Positions 1 to 7,330 of a DNA stretch of 12,538 nucleotides are shown one piece after another; within the stretch, counting starts at the first letter, position 1, and each line of letters begins with the position of its first letter. The stretch is taken from assembly GCA_035347995.1 (NCBI GenBank), contig DAOPQD010000091.1:1-12538 (forward strand). The letters are read 5' to 3'. The notes under the pieces were generated by a model. That model was not told the DNA's origin. It worked only from the letters and a program-made list of their open reading frames with translations, and made no database searches. Made by a program: the position numbers and the translations under genes. Source of the DNA: JAAZNO01 sp012798275 (GTDB lineage Bacteria; Chloroflexota; Anaerolineae; B4-G1; SLSP01).

Positions 1-46
1 CGTTTTTTAGTCAGTGGCAGTACCTTTGTCACGCAAGTGATTTTTT

Positions 47-75
47 CGCTGATTCGCTGACTGCTGACCGCTGAT
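47..75. repeat. Short imperfect tandem repeat CGCTGAY
   Basis: Four near-identical 7-8 bp units (CGCTGAT, TCGCTGAC, TGCTGAC, CGCTGAT) lie side by side just upstream of the ribosome-binding site of the carboxypeptidase gene. The rest of positions 1-105 shows no gene and no convincing promoter. The role is unknown and it may simply be low-complexity leader sequence. Confidence 0.5.
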
Positions 76-105
76 CTCTATTTTCGAAGGAGGAGGAGTT
101 TACGC

Positions 106-1611
106 ATGGGAGAACAGGTTGAACAGCTGAAGAAGCACTTGCAGCGGTATCATGACCTCAACGCCGCCGCAGCCCTTTTGGGGTGGGATCAACAGGTCAA
201 CATGCCGCCCGGCGGTGCAGCGGCGCGGGGGGAACAGAGCGCCACGCTCAGCGCGCTGTCGCACGAGCTCTTCACCGCCGAGGAGACGGCGCGTCGGCTC
301 GAAGCCGCCGAGGCCGAAGTCGCCGGCATGGAATTCGACGCGGACGACGCGAGCCTCGTGCGCGTGTTGCGACGTCATTACGACCGGGCCACGAAAATCC
401 CCACGGAGCTCGTTGCCGAGCGGGCGAAAGTCACAGCCCTGGCCTTCGAGGCCTGGAGACAGGCTCGCGCCGAAAACAACGTGGCGCTCTTCGAACCACA
501 CCTGGAGCGCGTGATCGAGGTCACCCGCCGCATCGCCGATGCCCTGGGCTATGAAGAGCATCCTTACGATGCGTTGCTGCAAAATTTCGAGCCGGGAATG
601 CGAACTTCCCAGGTCAGCCGGCTTTTCAACGACCTCAAAGCGGGGCTGACGCCGCTGCTGCAGGCCATCACCGAGCGGGGTAAGCCGATTGATGACAGCT
701 TCCTGGGCCGGCACTACGACGTGGGGCGACAATGGGATTTCACCCTCGTCATCTTGCGCGATATGGGCTACGACTTCAACCGTGGGCGGCAGGATCAGGC
801 GCCCCATCCCTTCACCACCAACTTCGGACGCAATGATGTCCGGCTGACCACGCGCCTGATCAGCGATCGCCCCCAATCCGCCCTCTTCAGCAGCGTCCAC
901 GAGGGCGGGCACGCTTTGTACGAGCAGGGATCGCCTGAGCGCTTCGAGCGCACGGCGCTGTCCGGCGGCGCGACGATGGCGCTCCACGAGTCCCAATCGC
1001 GCCTGTGGGAAAACATGATCGGGCGCAGCAAGCCCTTCTGGCAGCATTACTTCCCCATCCTGCGAGCCTTCTTCCCGGAGCAACTGGCGGATGTGCGGCT
1101 GGATGATTTCTATCGCGCCGTGAACGTCGTGCGCCCCGATTTTATCCGCACCGAGGCCGATGAGGTCACCTACAACCTGCACATTTTCATCCGCTTTGAG
1201 CTGGAACAGGCGCTCCTTTCGGGCGCGCTGACTGCCAGAGAGGTGCCGGAGGCCTGGAATGCCCGCTATCAGGACTATCTTGGCATCACGCCGCGCGATG
1301 ACGCCGAAGGGTGCCTCCAGGATGTTCACTGGAGCAGCGGGCTGATAGGCTATTTCCCCACTTACGCGCTGGGAAACCTGATCGCGGCGCAGCTGTACCG
1401 TCGGATGAAGGCCGACCTTCCGGGCATGGAAGAGGGCTTCGCCCGCGGCGAGTTCCTGCCGCCGCTGCAGTGGCTGCGGGAGCACGTGCACCGTCACGGC
1501 TCCAAATTTACCGCGCCGGAGCTGCTCGCGCGCGAGCTCGGTGAGGAAATCAGCGCCGAGCCGCTGCTGGAATATATCCGCGCGCGCTACAGCGAGATTT
1601 ACGAGCTCTAA
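106..1611 (+). CDS. M32 family metallocarboxypeptidase (Taq carboxypeptidase type)
   Basis: A 501-residue zinc carboxypeptidase that removes C-terminal residues from peptides, probably in the cytoplasm because no signal peptide is visible. The zinc site is clear: HEGGH at residues 265-269 and the third ligand in HESQSRLWEN (E295), the same 30-residue spacing as in the Thermus enzyme. Other family signatures are TEADEVTYNLHI and the C-terminal EGCLQDVHWSSG...GYFPTYALGN. The length is full for the family. The ATG at 106 was chosen because it follows a strong purine-rich site (AAGGAGGAGGAG, about 87-98). It is followed by its own terminator, so it is probably monocistronic or the end of an upstream unit. 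Substrate preference cannot be read from sequence; family members release many residues but usually not proline. Confidence 0.97.
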   Translation: MGEQVEQLKKHLQRYHDLNAAAALLGWDQQVNMPPGGAAARGEQSATLSALSHELFTAEETARRLEAAEAEVAGMEFDADDASLVRVLRRHYDRATKIPTELVAERAKVTALAFEAWRQARAENNVALFEPHLERVIEVTRRIADALGYEEHPYDALLQNFEPGMRTSQVSRLFNDLKAGLTPLLQAITERGKPIDDSFLGRHYDVGRQWDFTLVILRDMGYDFNRGRQDQAPHPFTTNFGRNDVRLTTRLISDRPQSALFSSVHEGGHALYEQGSPERFERTALSGGATMALHESQSRLWENMIGRSKPFWQHYFPILRAFFPEQLADVRLDDFYRAVNVVRPDFIRTEADEVTYNLHIFIRFELEQALLSGALTAREVPEAWNARYQDYLGITPRDDAEGCLQDVHWSSGLIGYFPTYALGNLIAAQLYRRMKADLPGMEEGFARGEFLPPLQWLREHVHRHGSKFTAPELLARELGEEISAEPLLEYIRARYSEIYEL

Positions 1612-1636
1612 GCGACCCGGCGTCGTCCTCTTCTGC

Positions 1637-1682
1637 CGCCCCTTCTCTCCCTGCTTGGGGAGAGAAGGGGCGCTTTGTTTTC
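1637..1682 (+). terminator. Rho-independent terminator of the M32 gene
   Basis: A perfect 15-bp stem (1637-1651 paired with 1658-1672) with a 6-nt loop is followed by a T-rich tail (cTTTgTTTTc). It lies 25 nt after the stop codon of the carboxypeptidase gene and separates it from the next promoter. Confidence 0.92.
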
Positions 1683-1761
1683 GGTGCTGCGCCTGAGGAA
1701 CCTCTCACCTCCGGAGTCAAACTATGTGACCATACTCACCCGAAGCCGGCACACACGGCTA

Positions 1762-1790
1762 TTGCCCCGCCCTGCTGAATGTGTTACAAT
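1762..1790 (+). promoter_or_regulatory. Sigma70-type promoter for the M20-S51-korAB unit
   Basis: TTGCCC at 1762-1767 (4 of 6 to TTGACA) and TACAAT at 1785-1790 (5 of 6 to TATAAT) are separated by exactly 17 bp. This predicts a transcript start near 1797, about 36 nt before the ATG at 1833. It argues against the longer in-frame start at 1779, which would fall inside the promoter. The rest of the 1612-1832 gap holds only the terminator. Confidence 0.65.
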
Positions 1791-1832
1791 GGGCACGATC
1801 GGCGACATCCATATTCGAGAGCGACACGAACC

Positions 1833-3008
1833 ATGAACATTCCCGCAGACATTCGCGCACTTGAAGCGCAGTTGATTGCCTGGCGACGCGATTTTCACCG
1901 CCATCCGGAACTCGGGCTACAAGAGCACCGGACGGCGGGCATTGTCGCGGAGACGCTGCGCGCGCTGGGCTACGAGGTTTACGCAGGCATGGCCCGCACG
2001 GGAGTCGTCGGGCTGCTTCACAACGGTGCGGGGCCAACGCTTCTGCTGCGTGCCGACATGGACGCTCTCCCGATTCAGGAGGAAAACGCCGTGGAGTATG
2101 CCTCGGAGCAGGCCGGCCTGATGCACGCCTGCGGCCACGACGGCCATGTCGCCATTCTGCTGGGAGTCGCCACGATCCTGGTCCAGCGCCGCGAACGCTG
2201 GCAGGGCACGCTATTGCTCGTGTTTCAGCCCGGCGAGGAGGGCCTCAACGGCGCGGAGCTCATGATCCGCGAGGGCCTGCTGGAGCGCTTCAAGCCCGAT
2301 CGGGCGCTGGCGCTTCATTTATGGAACGATCTGCCCGTGGGGGTGGCCGATGCGACCCCCGGCCCGGTGATGGCCGCCGCGGAAAGCTGGGAGGCCACTA
2401 TCATCGGCAAAGGCGGTCATGCCGCGCAACCCGCGGAGACCGTGGATCCCGTCGTCGCGGCGGCGCTGGCCGTGCTGGCGCTGCAGACCATCGTCAGCCG
2501 CAATGTCCCCCCTACCGAGACTGCCGTCGTCACCGTGGGGATGTTCCGTGCGGGGGAGGCTTTCAACGTCATCCCCGATCAGGCGCTGCTGCGGGGCACG
2601 ATTCGCACCTATCGCCCACAAGTGCGGGAAACCGCCTTGCGCCGGCTCGACGAGATCATTCAGGGCGTTGCGGCCACGCTGGGAGCCAGGGCCGTCATCG
2701 AGCAGTATCCCCTCACACCGGCGCTGGTCAACGATGCCGCGACAGCCCGGCTCGTGCAGCAGAGCATCACCGCAGTTTTGGGAAATAACGGCCTGAACAT
2801 TGGTCTGCAGGTGATGGGCAGCGAGGACTTCGCCTTCTTCCTTCGGGAAGTGCCGGGGTGCTTTGTCTTCGTCGGCTCGGGGCGCCCGGAAGGGCCACTG
2901 CTGGCGCATCACAATTCCCATTTTGACATTGATGAGCGCGCGCTGACCATCGGCGCTGCAATTATGGCGGAAGCGGTCCAGCAACTGTTGCCGCGCCACG
3001 GAGGCTGA
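1833..3008 (+). CDS. M20-family amidohydrolase (aminoacylase/hippurate hydrolase-like)
   Basis: A 391-residue metal-dependent amidohydrolase of the M20D group, which cleaves N-acyl amino acids or similar amides to a free amino acid and an acid. The N-terminus WRRDFHRHPELGLQE is typical. The metal site is HACGHDGH (98-105, with C100 and H102), the catalytic PGEEG is at 133-137 (E135 as general base), H162 lies in ALHLWNDLPVG, and the C-terminal MGSEDFAFF and HHNSHFDIDE motifs are present, so it should be active. The start was set at ATG 1833 because that is where homology begins and the upstream sequence is promoter; no strong Shine-Dalgarno is seen. Only 1 nt separates its stop from the next gene, so the two are very probably co-transcribed. 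The actual acyl group and amino acid are unknown. Confidence 0.93.
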   Translation: MNIPADIRALEAQLIAWRRDFHRHPELGLQEHRTAGIVAETLRALGYEVYAGMARTGVVGLLHNGAGPTLLLRADMDALPIQEENAVEYASEQAGLMHACGHDGHVAILLGVATILVQRRERWQGTLLLVFQPGEEGLNGAELMIREGLLERFKPDRALALHLWNDLPVGVADATPGPVMAAAESWEATIIGKGGHAAQPAETVDPVVAAALAVLALQTIVSRNVPPTETAVVTVGMFRAGEAFNVIPDQALLRGTIRTYRPQVRETALRRLDEIIQGVAATLGARAVIEQYPLTPALVNDAATARLVQQSITAVLGNNGLNIGLQVMGSEDFAFFLREVPGCFVFVGSGRPEGPLLAHHNSHFDIDERALTIGAAIMAEAVQQLLPRHGG

Positions 3009-3009
3009 C

Positions 3010-3708
3010 ATGCCCCAGCGCGGTCCGCTTCAATGGGTAGACGGGGAGGGCTGGCTGATTCTCTCCGGCGGCGGCGACTGGCAACGTGGGGAAACCGATG
3101 CCGTCACCGCGCACATCCTCAGTATCGCCAACCTCGATCGTCCGATGGTGGTGTTGCTCTCTGAAGGCGAGCGCGAACGGGGTTATGAGCTGCTTGAATC
3201 CTACACCCGGCTCGGCGGCCCCGGCGGGGAAGTCGTCATCCTCGAAGGCGCGCAGCGGCAAAGGTTGAACGAGCCGCGCCTGCTCACCGCCATCGCCGAA
3301 GCCGGCATTCTGCACCTCGGCGGCGTCCGCCCGTGGATTTTGGCGCGTGGGTTGAGGCATACCCCCGCGTTGGCCCAAATCCTGAAGGGCTACGGCACGC
3401 TGCAGGGACTGCTGATCGTTGGCGCGGAGGGTGGGGCGGCGGCGCTCGGCGCATGGATCGCCGGCTCGGGGCAGGAAACGACGACCGCGCCGGGCCTGGG
3501 GCTCGTGCGCAGCGCCATCATCGCCCCACAGTTCACCACCACGGAGGAGGCCGCGGCGTTGCGCGCGCAATTGCGGCTGCACCCCGGTTTTGTGGGACTC
3601 GGCATCCCGCGCGGCGTCGCCCTGGCTCTGGGACCGCAGGGACAGGTCGAAACCTGGGGCGAAGGCGCCGTCACAGCGGTCGTCCACGAGGAAGCCGCTG
3701 AATCTTGA
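3010..3708 (+). CDS. Cyanophycinase/peptidase S51-like protein, catalytic residues lost
   Basis: This 232-residue protein has the layout of the S51 (cyanophycinase, dipeptidase E) class I glutaminase-like fold: an early glycine-rich strand (ILSGGGD), ILHLGGVRPWIL where the family has a GGDQ-type strand, then GLLIVGAEGGAAALGAWI, and a C-terminal LGIPRGVALAL where active enzymes have GIDEDTA-like sequence. In active members the nucleophile elbow is GTSAGA. Here residues 138-143 read GAEGGA, so Glu140 takes the place of Ser. The usual His before Phe (DQHF) is Gln174 (APQF). It is therefore probably a non-hydrolytic member. It starts 1 nt after the M20 stop and precedes korA by 44 nt, placing it inside an amino-acid catabolic unit where a binding or regulatory role is conceivable. 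The fold assignment rests on motif order, not a search. Confidence 0.72.
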   Translation: MPQRGPLQWVDGEGWLILSGGGDWQRGETDAVTAHILSIANLDRPMVVLLSEGERERGYELLESYTRLGGPGGEVVILEGAQRQRLNEPRLLTAIAEAGILHLGGVRPWILARGLRHTPALAQILKGYGTLQGLLIVGAEGGAAALGAWIAGSGQETTTAPGLGLVRSAIIAPQFTTTEEAAALRAQLRLHPGFVGLGIPRGVALALGPQGQVETWGEGAVTAVVHEEAAES

Positions 3709-3721
3709 ATGTTTCATTCAA
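3705..3721 (+). promoter_or_regulatory. Perfect inverted repeat TTGAATG-TTT-CATTCAA, possible operator
   Basis: A 7-bp perfect inverted repeat with a 3-nt centre covers the stop codon of the S51-like gene. A further half-site ATTCAAC occurs at 3737-3743, 21 bp (about two helical turns) from the copy at 3716-3722 and directly against the korA ribosome-binding site. This could be a repressor site for korAB or a small mRNA hairpin. A weak TATTAT (3733-3738) is present without a well-spaced -35. Confidence 0.35.
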
Positions 3722-3752
3722 CACGGCCCGACTATTATTCAACGGAGGGAGA

Positions 3753-5534
3753 ATGGCTATCAATGTGAAAACCGTGGTTGTGCGTGTCGGCGGTGAGGCT
3801 GGCGAAGGCACCGTCACGTTGGGGGAGATGTTCACCCGCGTGGCGGCGCGGGATGGGCTGGAAGTCTACACCTTCCGCACTTACCCCGCCGAAATCAAGG
3901 GCGGGCAGGTGCTCTTCCAGACCCGTTTGGGCATCGAGCGGGTGCTCTGTGAGGGAGACGCGGCCGATGTGCTGGTGGCGATGAACCAGCAGGGTTGGGA
4001 GGAAAACCTCAACGATTTCCACCCCGAGGGCGTCCTCGTCTATGACCCCGACGCCGTCCCCCATCCCGAAACCCAGGGACGACGCTCCTATCCGGTGCCT
4101 GTGACCCGGATCTCCAAGAGCTTCAACTTCGCGCGCGGCAAAAACCTCGTCATGGTCGGCGCGCTCGCATGGTTCTTCCGCCTCAAGCTGGAGAGCGCGC
4201 AGACAGCAGTCCGCAAAAGTATGGGCCGCCACGCCGACGTCCTGGACCAGAACCTGCACGCGCTCGAAGAGGGCTATCATTACGCGCGGGAACACTTCCC
4301 TGATCTCTTCCCGTATCAGCTGCCCCTGCCCGAAAAGCCGGCGGAAGGGCTGCTCCTTTCCGGCGCCGAGGCGATGGCGATCGGCGCGCTGAATGCGAAT
4401 TGCCGTTTCTTTGCCGGCTACCCCATCACCCCGGCGACCACGCTCATGGAGACCATGGCGCGCTATTTGCCCGCTTTTAACGGCACGCTGGTACAGGCGG
4501 AGGACGAGATCGCCTCTATCAACATGGCGATTGGCGCTTCCTACGGTGGCCTGCGCGCCATGACCGCGACCTCCGGGCCGGGCCTCTCCTTGATGGTGGA
4601 GGGCTTGAGCATGGCCAGCATGGCGGAAATCCCCCTCGTCGTCGTTGACGTGCAACGCGCCGGGCCTTCCACCGGTATGCCCACCAAGACCTCCCAGGGC
4701 GACCTCTTCCTCTCACTTTACGGCGGGCACGGCGATGGGCCGCGCTTCGTCCTCGCGCCCGATTCGGTCAAGGATTCCTATTATCAGATGATCAACGCCT
4801 TCAGCCTGGCGGAGCACTTTCAGACGCCCGTCATCGTGCTTTCGGATCAGGCGATGGCCTCGCGCATGGAAACCATCCCCTACCCCGAGGAGATTTGCGG
4901 CGTGTGGAGCGAATGCCTCGAGCGGATTCTGCCCACGCCGGAAGAGCTGGCGCACGATTACCGCCGCTATCGCCTCACCGAAAACGGGCTGTCGTCTATG
5001 GCCACGCCGGGGACGCCCGGCGGCATGTACCTGGCGGAAAGCCTGGAGCACAATGAGTACGGCCATCCCAACGACTCGCCCGAAAATCACAGGCAGATGA
5101 TGCAGAAGCGCGCCCGGGTCGTCGAGACGGCGCGCAAGCATCTGGTGAAGTGGGACTCCGTGGCGCGGCGTTGGGGTGTGGAAGACGCCCAATTCGGCAT
5201 CATGGGCTGGGGCAGCACCCGCGGCGCCGTCCGTGAAGTGATGGAGCGGCTCGCCGCGGAAGGCGTCGCTATCGAGGCGCTCTATCCGCACACGCTGCTC
5301 CCCATGCCCGACGAGGCCATCCAGAAATTCTTGCGCGGGAAGAAGGCCATCCTGGTGCCGGAGCTGAACTTCAGTTCCCAATTCGCCCGCATGATTGCCC
5401 ACCGTTATTACCGGCAGCTCGATGCGCAAAACACGCACGTCCACATGTTGGCGAAAGAGGAGGGCGTGCCCTTCAAAATCCAGGAAATCTACAAAGCGGC
5501 GCGTCAGATGATCCAGGCCGAAGGAGGTGACTGA
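3753..5534 (+). CDS. 2-oxoacid:ferredoxin oxidoreductase, fused gamma-alpha subunit (KorA type)
   Basis: A 593-residue subunit of a pyruvate/2-oxoglutarate-family ferredoxin oxidoreductase, which converts a 2-oxoacid plus CoA to acyl-CoA and CO2 and reduces ferredoxin. The N-terminal gamma domain (about 1-190) begins VVVRVGGEAGEG and carries TYPAEIKGGQ. The alpha (pyrimidine-binding) domain contains GYPITPATTLMETM (Y223 onwards), QAEDEIASINMAIGASYGG, ATSGPGLSLM and VQRAGPSTGMPTKTSQGDL, all family hallmarks. Gamma-alpha fusion is the two-subunit arrangement known in KorAB and archaeal enzymes. ATG 3753 follows GGAGG (3744-3748); an in-frame TTG at 3705 is much less likely because it overlaps the previous gene and lacks a site. 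The stop overlaps the korB start by one base. Substrate (2-oxoglutarate, pyruvate or branched chain) is not settled by the sequence. Confidence 0.95.
   Translation: MAINVKTVVVRVGGEAGEGTVTLGEMFTRVAARDGLEVYTFRTYPAEIKGGQVLFQTRLGIERVLCEGDAADVLVAMNQQGWEENLNDFHPEGVLVYDPDAVPHPETQGRRSYPVPVTRISKSFNFARGKNLVMVGALAWFFRLKLESAQTAVRKSMGRHADVLDQNLHALEEGYHYAREHFPDLFPYQLPLPEKPAEGLLLSGAEAMAIGALNANCRFFAGYPITPATTLMETMARYLPAFNGTLVQAEDEIASINMAIGASYGGLRAMTATSGPGLSLMVEGLSMASMAEIPLVVVDVQRAGPSTGMPTKTSQGDLFLSLYGGHGDGPRFVLAPDSVKDSYYQMINAFSLAEHFQTPVIVLSDQAMASRMETIPYPEEICGVWSECLERILPTPEELAHDYRRYRLTENGLSSMATPGTPGGMYLAESLEHNEYGHPNDSPENHRQMMQKRARVVETARKHLVKWDSVARRWGVEDAQFGIMGWGSTRGAVREVMERLAAEGVAIEALYPHTLLPMPDEAIQKFLRGKKAILVPELNFSSQFARMIAHRYYRQLDAQNTHVHMLAKEEGVPFKIQEIYKAARQMIQAEGGD
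5521..5530 (+). promoter_or_regulatory. Perfect Shine-Dalgarno for korB inside the end of korA
   Basis: AAGGAGGTGA is a full complement of the usual 16S rRNA 3' end and encodes the last residues of KorA (E-G-G). It sits 3 nt before the TGATG stop-start overlap at 5532-5536, indicating coupled, equimolar translation of the two subunits. Confidence 0.85.
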
Positions 5535-6367
5535 TGGCCCGCAAACCCAATGACTACAAGAACCCTGTCAAGCCCATCTGGTGTCCCGGCTGTGGCGATT
5601 ATGCCGTCCATGCCGCGTTGATGCGCGCTTTCGCCGATCTCGACCTGGCGCCGGAAAACATCATCGTCGCCTCCGGCATTGGCTGTTCCAGCCGTATGCC
5701 GGGCTTCTTTGCGACCTACGGCTTCCATGGGATTCACGGGCGCGTCCTGCCGCTGGCGACGGGCATCAAACTCAGCCAGCCCGATAAGACCGTGATCGCC
5801 GTCGGCGGGGATGGCGACGGCTTCAGCATCGGTGGCGGACACGTGCCGCACGCGGCGCGCCGCAACATCGAGATCGCCTACATCATGATGGACAACAGCA
5901 TCTACGGCATGACAAAGGGGCAGGCCTCGCCCACCTCGCCGCGGGGCATGAAGCAGGCCGCCTCGCCTTACGGGACGGTGGAAGATCCCCTTAATCCGCT
6001 CTTGCTGGCCCTGGCGTATAACACCACCTTCGTCGCCCGCGCTTTCTCCGGCGCGCTGAAGGAGATGGTCGAAATCTTCAAGCAGGCGCTGCAACATCCC
6101 GGCTTTGCCTTCGTCCAGGTGCTCTCTCCGTGCGTTTCCTTCTTCAACACCTATGACCTCTACCGCGAGAACACCGCTCCGTTGCCGGATAACCACGATC
6201 CCACGGACATGATGGCGGCCATGCAGCTGGCGCAGAGTGAATCGCCGCTGTATCTGGGCATTTTCCGGCGCGTCATTCGGCCGGGATACTCTCAGCAGAT
6301 GGCGGAGCTGCAGCAGGGTGTTCCCAACATCCCGCCCGCGGAGCTCCTGGAGCGCTACAAACGCTAG
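5534..6367 (+). CDS. 2-oxoacid:ferredoxin oxidoreductase, beta subunit (KorB type)
   Basis: A 277-residue thiamine-pyrophosphate and iron-sulfur subunit, partner of the gamma-alpha chain upstream. The four cysteines expected to hold the [4Fe-4S] cluster are visible: C17 and C20 in WCPGCGDY, C51 in GIGCSSRMPGF, and C200 in LSPCVSFFNTY. The TPP/Mg site is GDGDGFSIGGGH (92-103) and MMDNSIYGMTKGQASPTS (118-135). No separate ferredoxin-like delta subunit is nearby, so electrons would leave through this single cluster to a soluble ferredoxin. The translation start overlaps the korA stop (TGATG). Length and motifs match an intact beta subunit. Confidence 0.96.
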   Translation: MARKPNDYKNPVKPIWCPGCGDYAVHAALMRAFADLDLAPENIIVASGIGCSSRMPGFFATYGFHGIHGRVLPLATGIKLSQPDKTVIAVGGDGDGFSIGGGHVPHAARRNIEIAYIMMDNSIYGMTKGQASPTSPRGMKQAASPYGTVEDPLNPLLLALAYNTTFVARAFSGALKEMVEIFKQALQHPGFAFVQVLSPCVSFFNTYDLYRENTAPLPDNHDPTDMMAAMQLAQSESPLYLGIFRRVIRPGYSQQMAELQQGVPNIPPAELLERYKR

Positions 6368-6390
6368 CGCTCGCCGGCCAGAGGTCACCT

Positions 6391-6430
6391 CGCCGCCAGG
6401 AGTGCCACGCAACCGGCGCTCCTGGCGGTG
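6391..6430 (+). other. Long GC-rich intergenic hairpin after korB
   Basis: A 16-bp stem (6391-6406 with 6415-6430, two G-U pairs) with an 8-nt loop lies between korB and the HAD gene. It has no T-run after it, so it may act as a transcript-stabilising 3' structure, a weak or Rho-linked terminator, or an attenuator, rather than a classical terminator. Confidence 0.65.
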
Positions 6431-6458
6431 AACGGGCCCACACCGGGAAAGCCCTCTT

Positions 6459-7301
6459 ATGCCTGACCTGCGTCTCATCGCCAGCGATATTGACGGCACG
6501 CTTGCCGACGATCAGGGCGAGCTCGCGCCGGAGACGATCGTCACCCTGCGGGCGCTCTTACGGCGCGGCATGTCCGTCGTGCTCGTCACCGGGCTGAATC
6601 CCTGGGCCGTGCGGCGCTATCTGGCGCACATCAGCGGCGAGGACTCCTTCCCTGAGCTGCGCGCCATCGCCCTCAACGGCATCTTCCTGCTTGAAGGCGA
6701 GGCGCTCCACGAGGGGCGCTTCACCCCGCCGGAGGTGATCCGTGACACGATCCCTTTGCTGTTAGAGGAAGGGCATGTGCCCCTGGTCTTTGGCGCGGAT
6801 GGCGTGACCCGCTACGTGCCGGTGCCGGCAGGGATGGCGACGGTCGAGGCTTTGGTCGCCTCGCGGCCCTATCAACCCTTTGTGCAAGTCGCCGATGTCG
6901 CGGAGCTCCTGGCAACGCCGGCGGCGCTCGTCTCGATGACGGGCAGCGCTGAAGCCGCGGCGCGGGTCGCCGAACGCCTGCAAGCAGTTCTCGGCGAGCG
7001 GGCCTACATCGTCCACCAACCAGGGCTGCGACGCAGCTGGGTTGAGGTGAATCATCGGGAGGCGCGGAAAGACGTCGCACTGCTGGCGCTCGCCGCGCGG
7101 TTGGGCTTCACGCCGGAGGAGATCCTTTACTTTGGCGACAGCCTCAACGATCTGCCGGTGTTCGAGAAGGTGCCCCACGTGGTAGCGGTCGAAAACGCCC
7201 GTCCCGAAATCAAAGCCCGCGCCTGGCGCCTGGCCCCTCCGAATCACGCCGCCGGGGTCGCGCGCTTTCTGCAGGAGCTGTTTGGGGTGAGGGAGAGGTA
7301 A
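6459..7301 (+). CDS. HAD-superfamily hydrolase, Cof type (probable sugar/organic phosphate phosphatase)
   Basis: A 280-residue cytoplasmic HAD phosphatase. Motif I is SDIDGTL (nucleophile D10 and acid D12), motif II is VTG in VVLVTGLNPWAVR, motif III is K204 in EARKDVALL, and motif IV is FGDSLNDLPVFE (D227 and D231). The long segment between motifs II and III corresponds to a C2-type cap, as in the Cof/YbiV group that dephosphorylates sugar phosphates and related metabolites. The substrate is not predictable. The start at 6459 places motif I at the usual distance from the N-terminus, but no good Shine-Dalgarno is visible. It lies 91 nt after korB, beyond a hairpin, and 29 nt before the phosphoesterase gene, with which it may be paired. 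Confidence 0.93.
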   Translation: MPDLRLIASDIDGTLADDQGELAPETIVTLRALLRRGMSVVLVTGLNPWAVRRYLAHISGEDSFPELRAIALNGIFLLEGEALHEGRFTPPEVIRDTIPLLLEEGHVPLVFGADGVTRYVPVPAGMATVEALVASRPYQPFVQVADVAELLATPAALVSMTGSAEAAARVAERLQAVLGERAYIVHQPGLRRSWVEVNHREARKDVALLALAARLGFTPEEILYFGDSLNDLPVFEKVPHVVAVENARPEIKARAWRLAPPNHAAGVARFLQELFGVRER

Positions 7302-7330
7302 GAGGGCCGCCGTCCCCGGCGCAGTGACCT

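Noticed and set aside
100..1497. Long open frame on the - strand (465 codons) opposite the M32 gene
   Set aside because: The + strand frame carries all M32 motifs and a ribosome-binding site; the opposite frame is the usual by-product of high GC and shows no recognisable domain.
1779..1832. Upstream in-frame start of the M20 gene at 1779
   Set aside because: It overlaps the -10 region of a good promoter and the added residues do not resemble M20 N-termini.
3705..3752. TTG start for korA at 3705
   Set aside because: It overlaps the stop of the preceding gene and lacks a ribosome-binding site; ATG 3753 has GGAGG and begins exactly at the conserved gamma domain.
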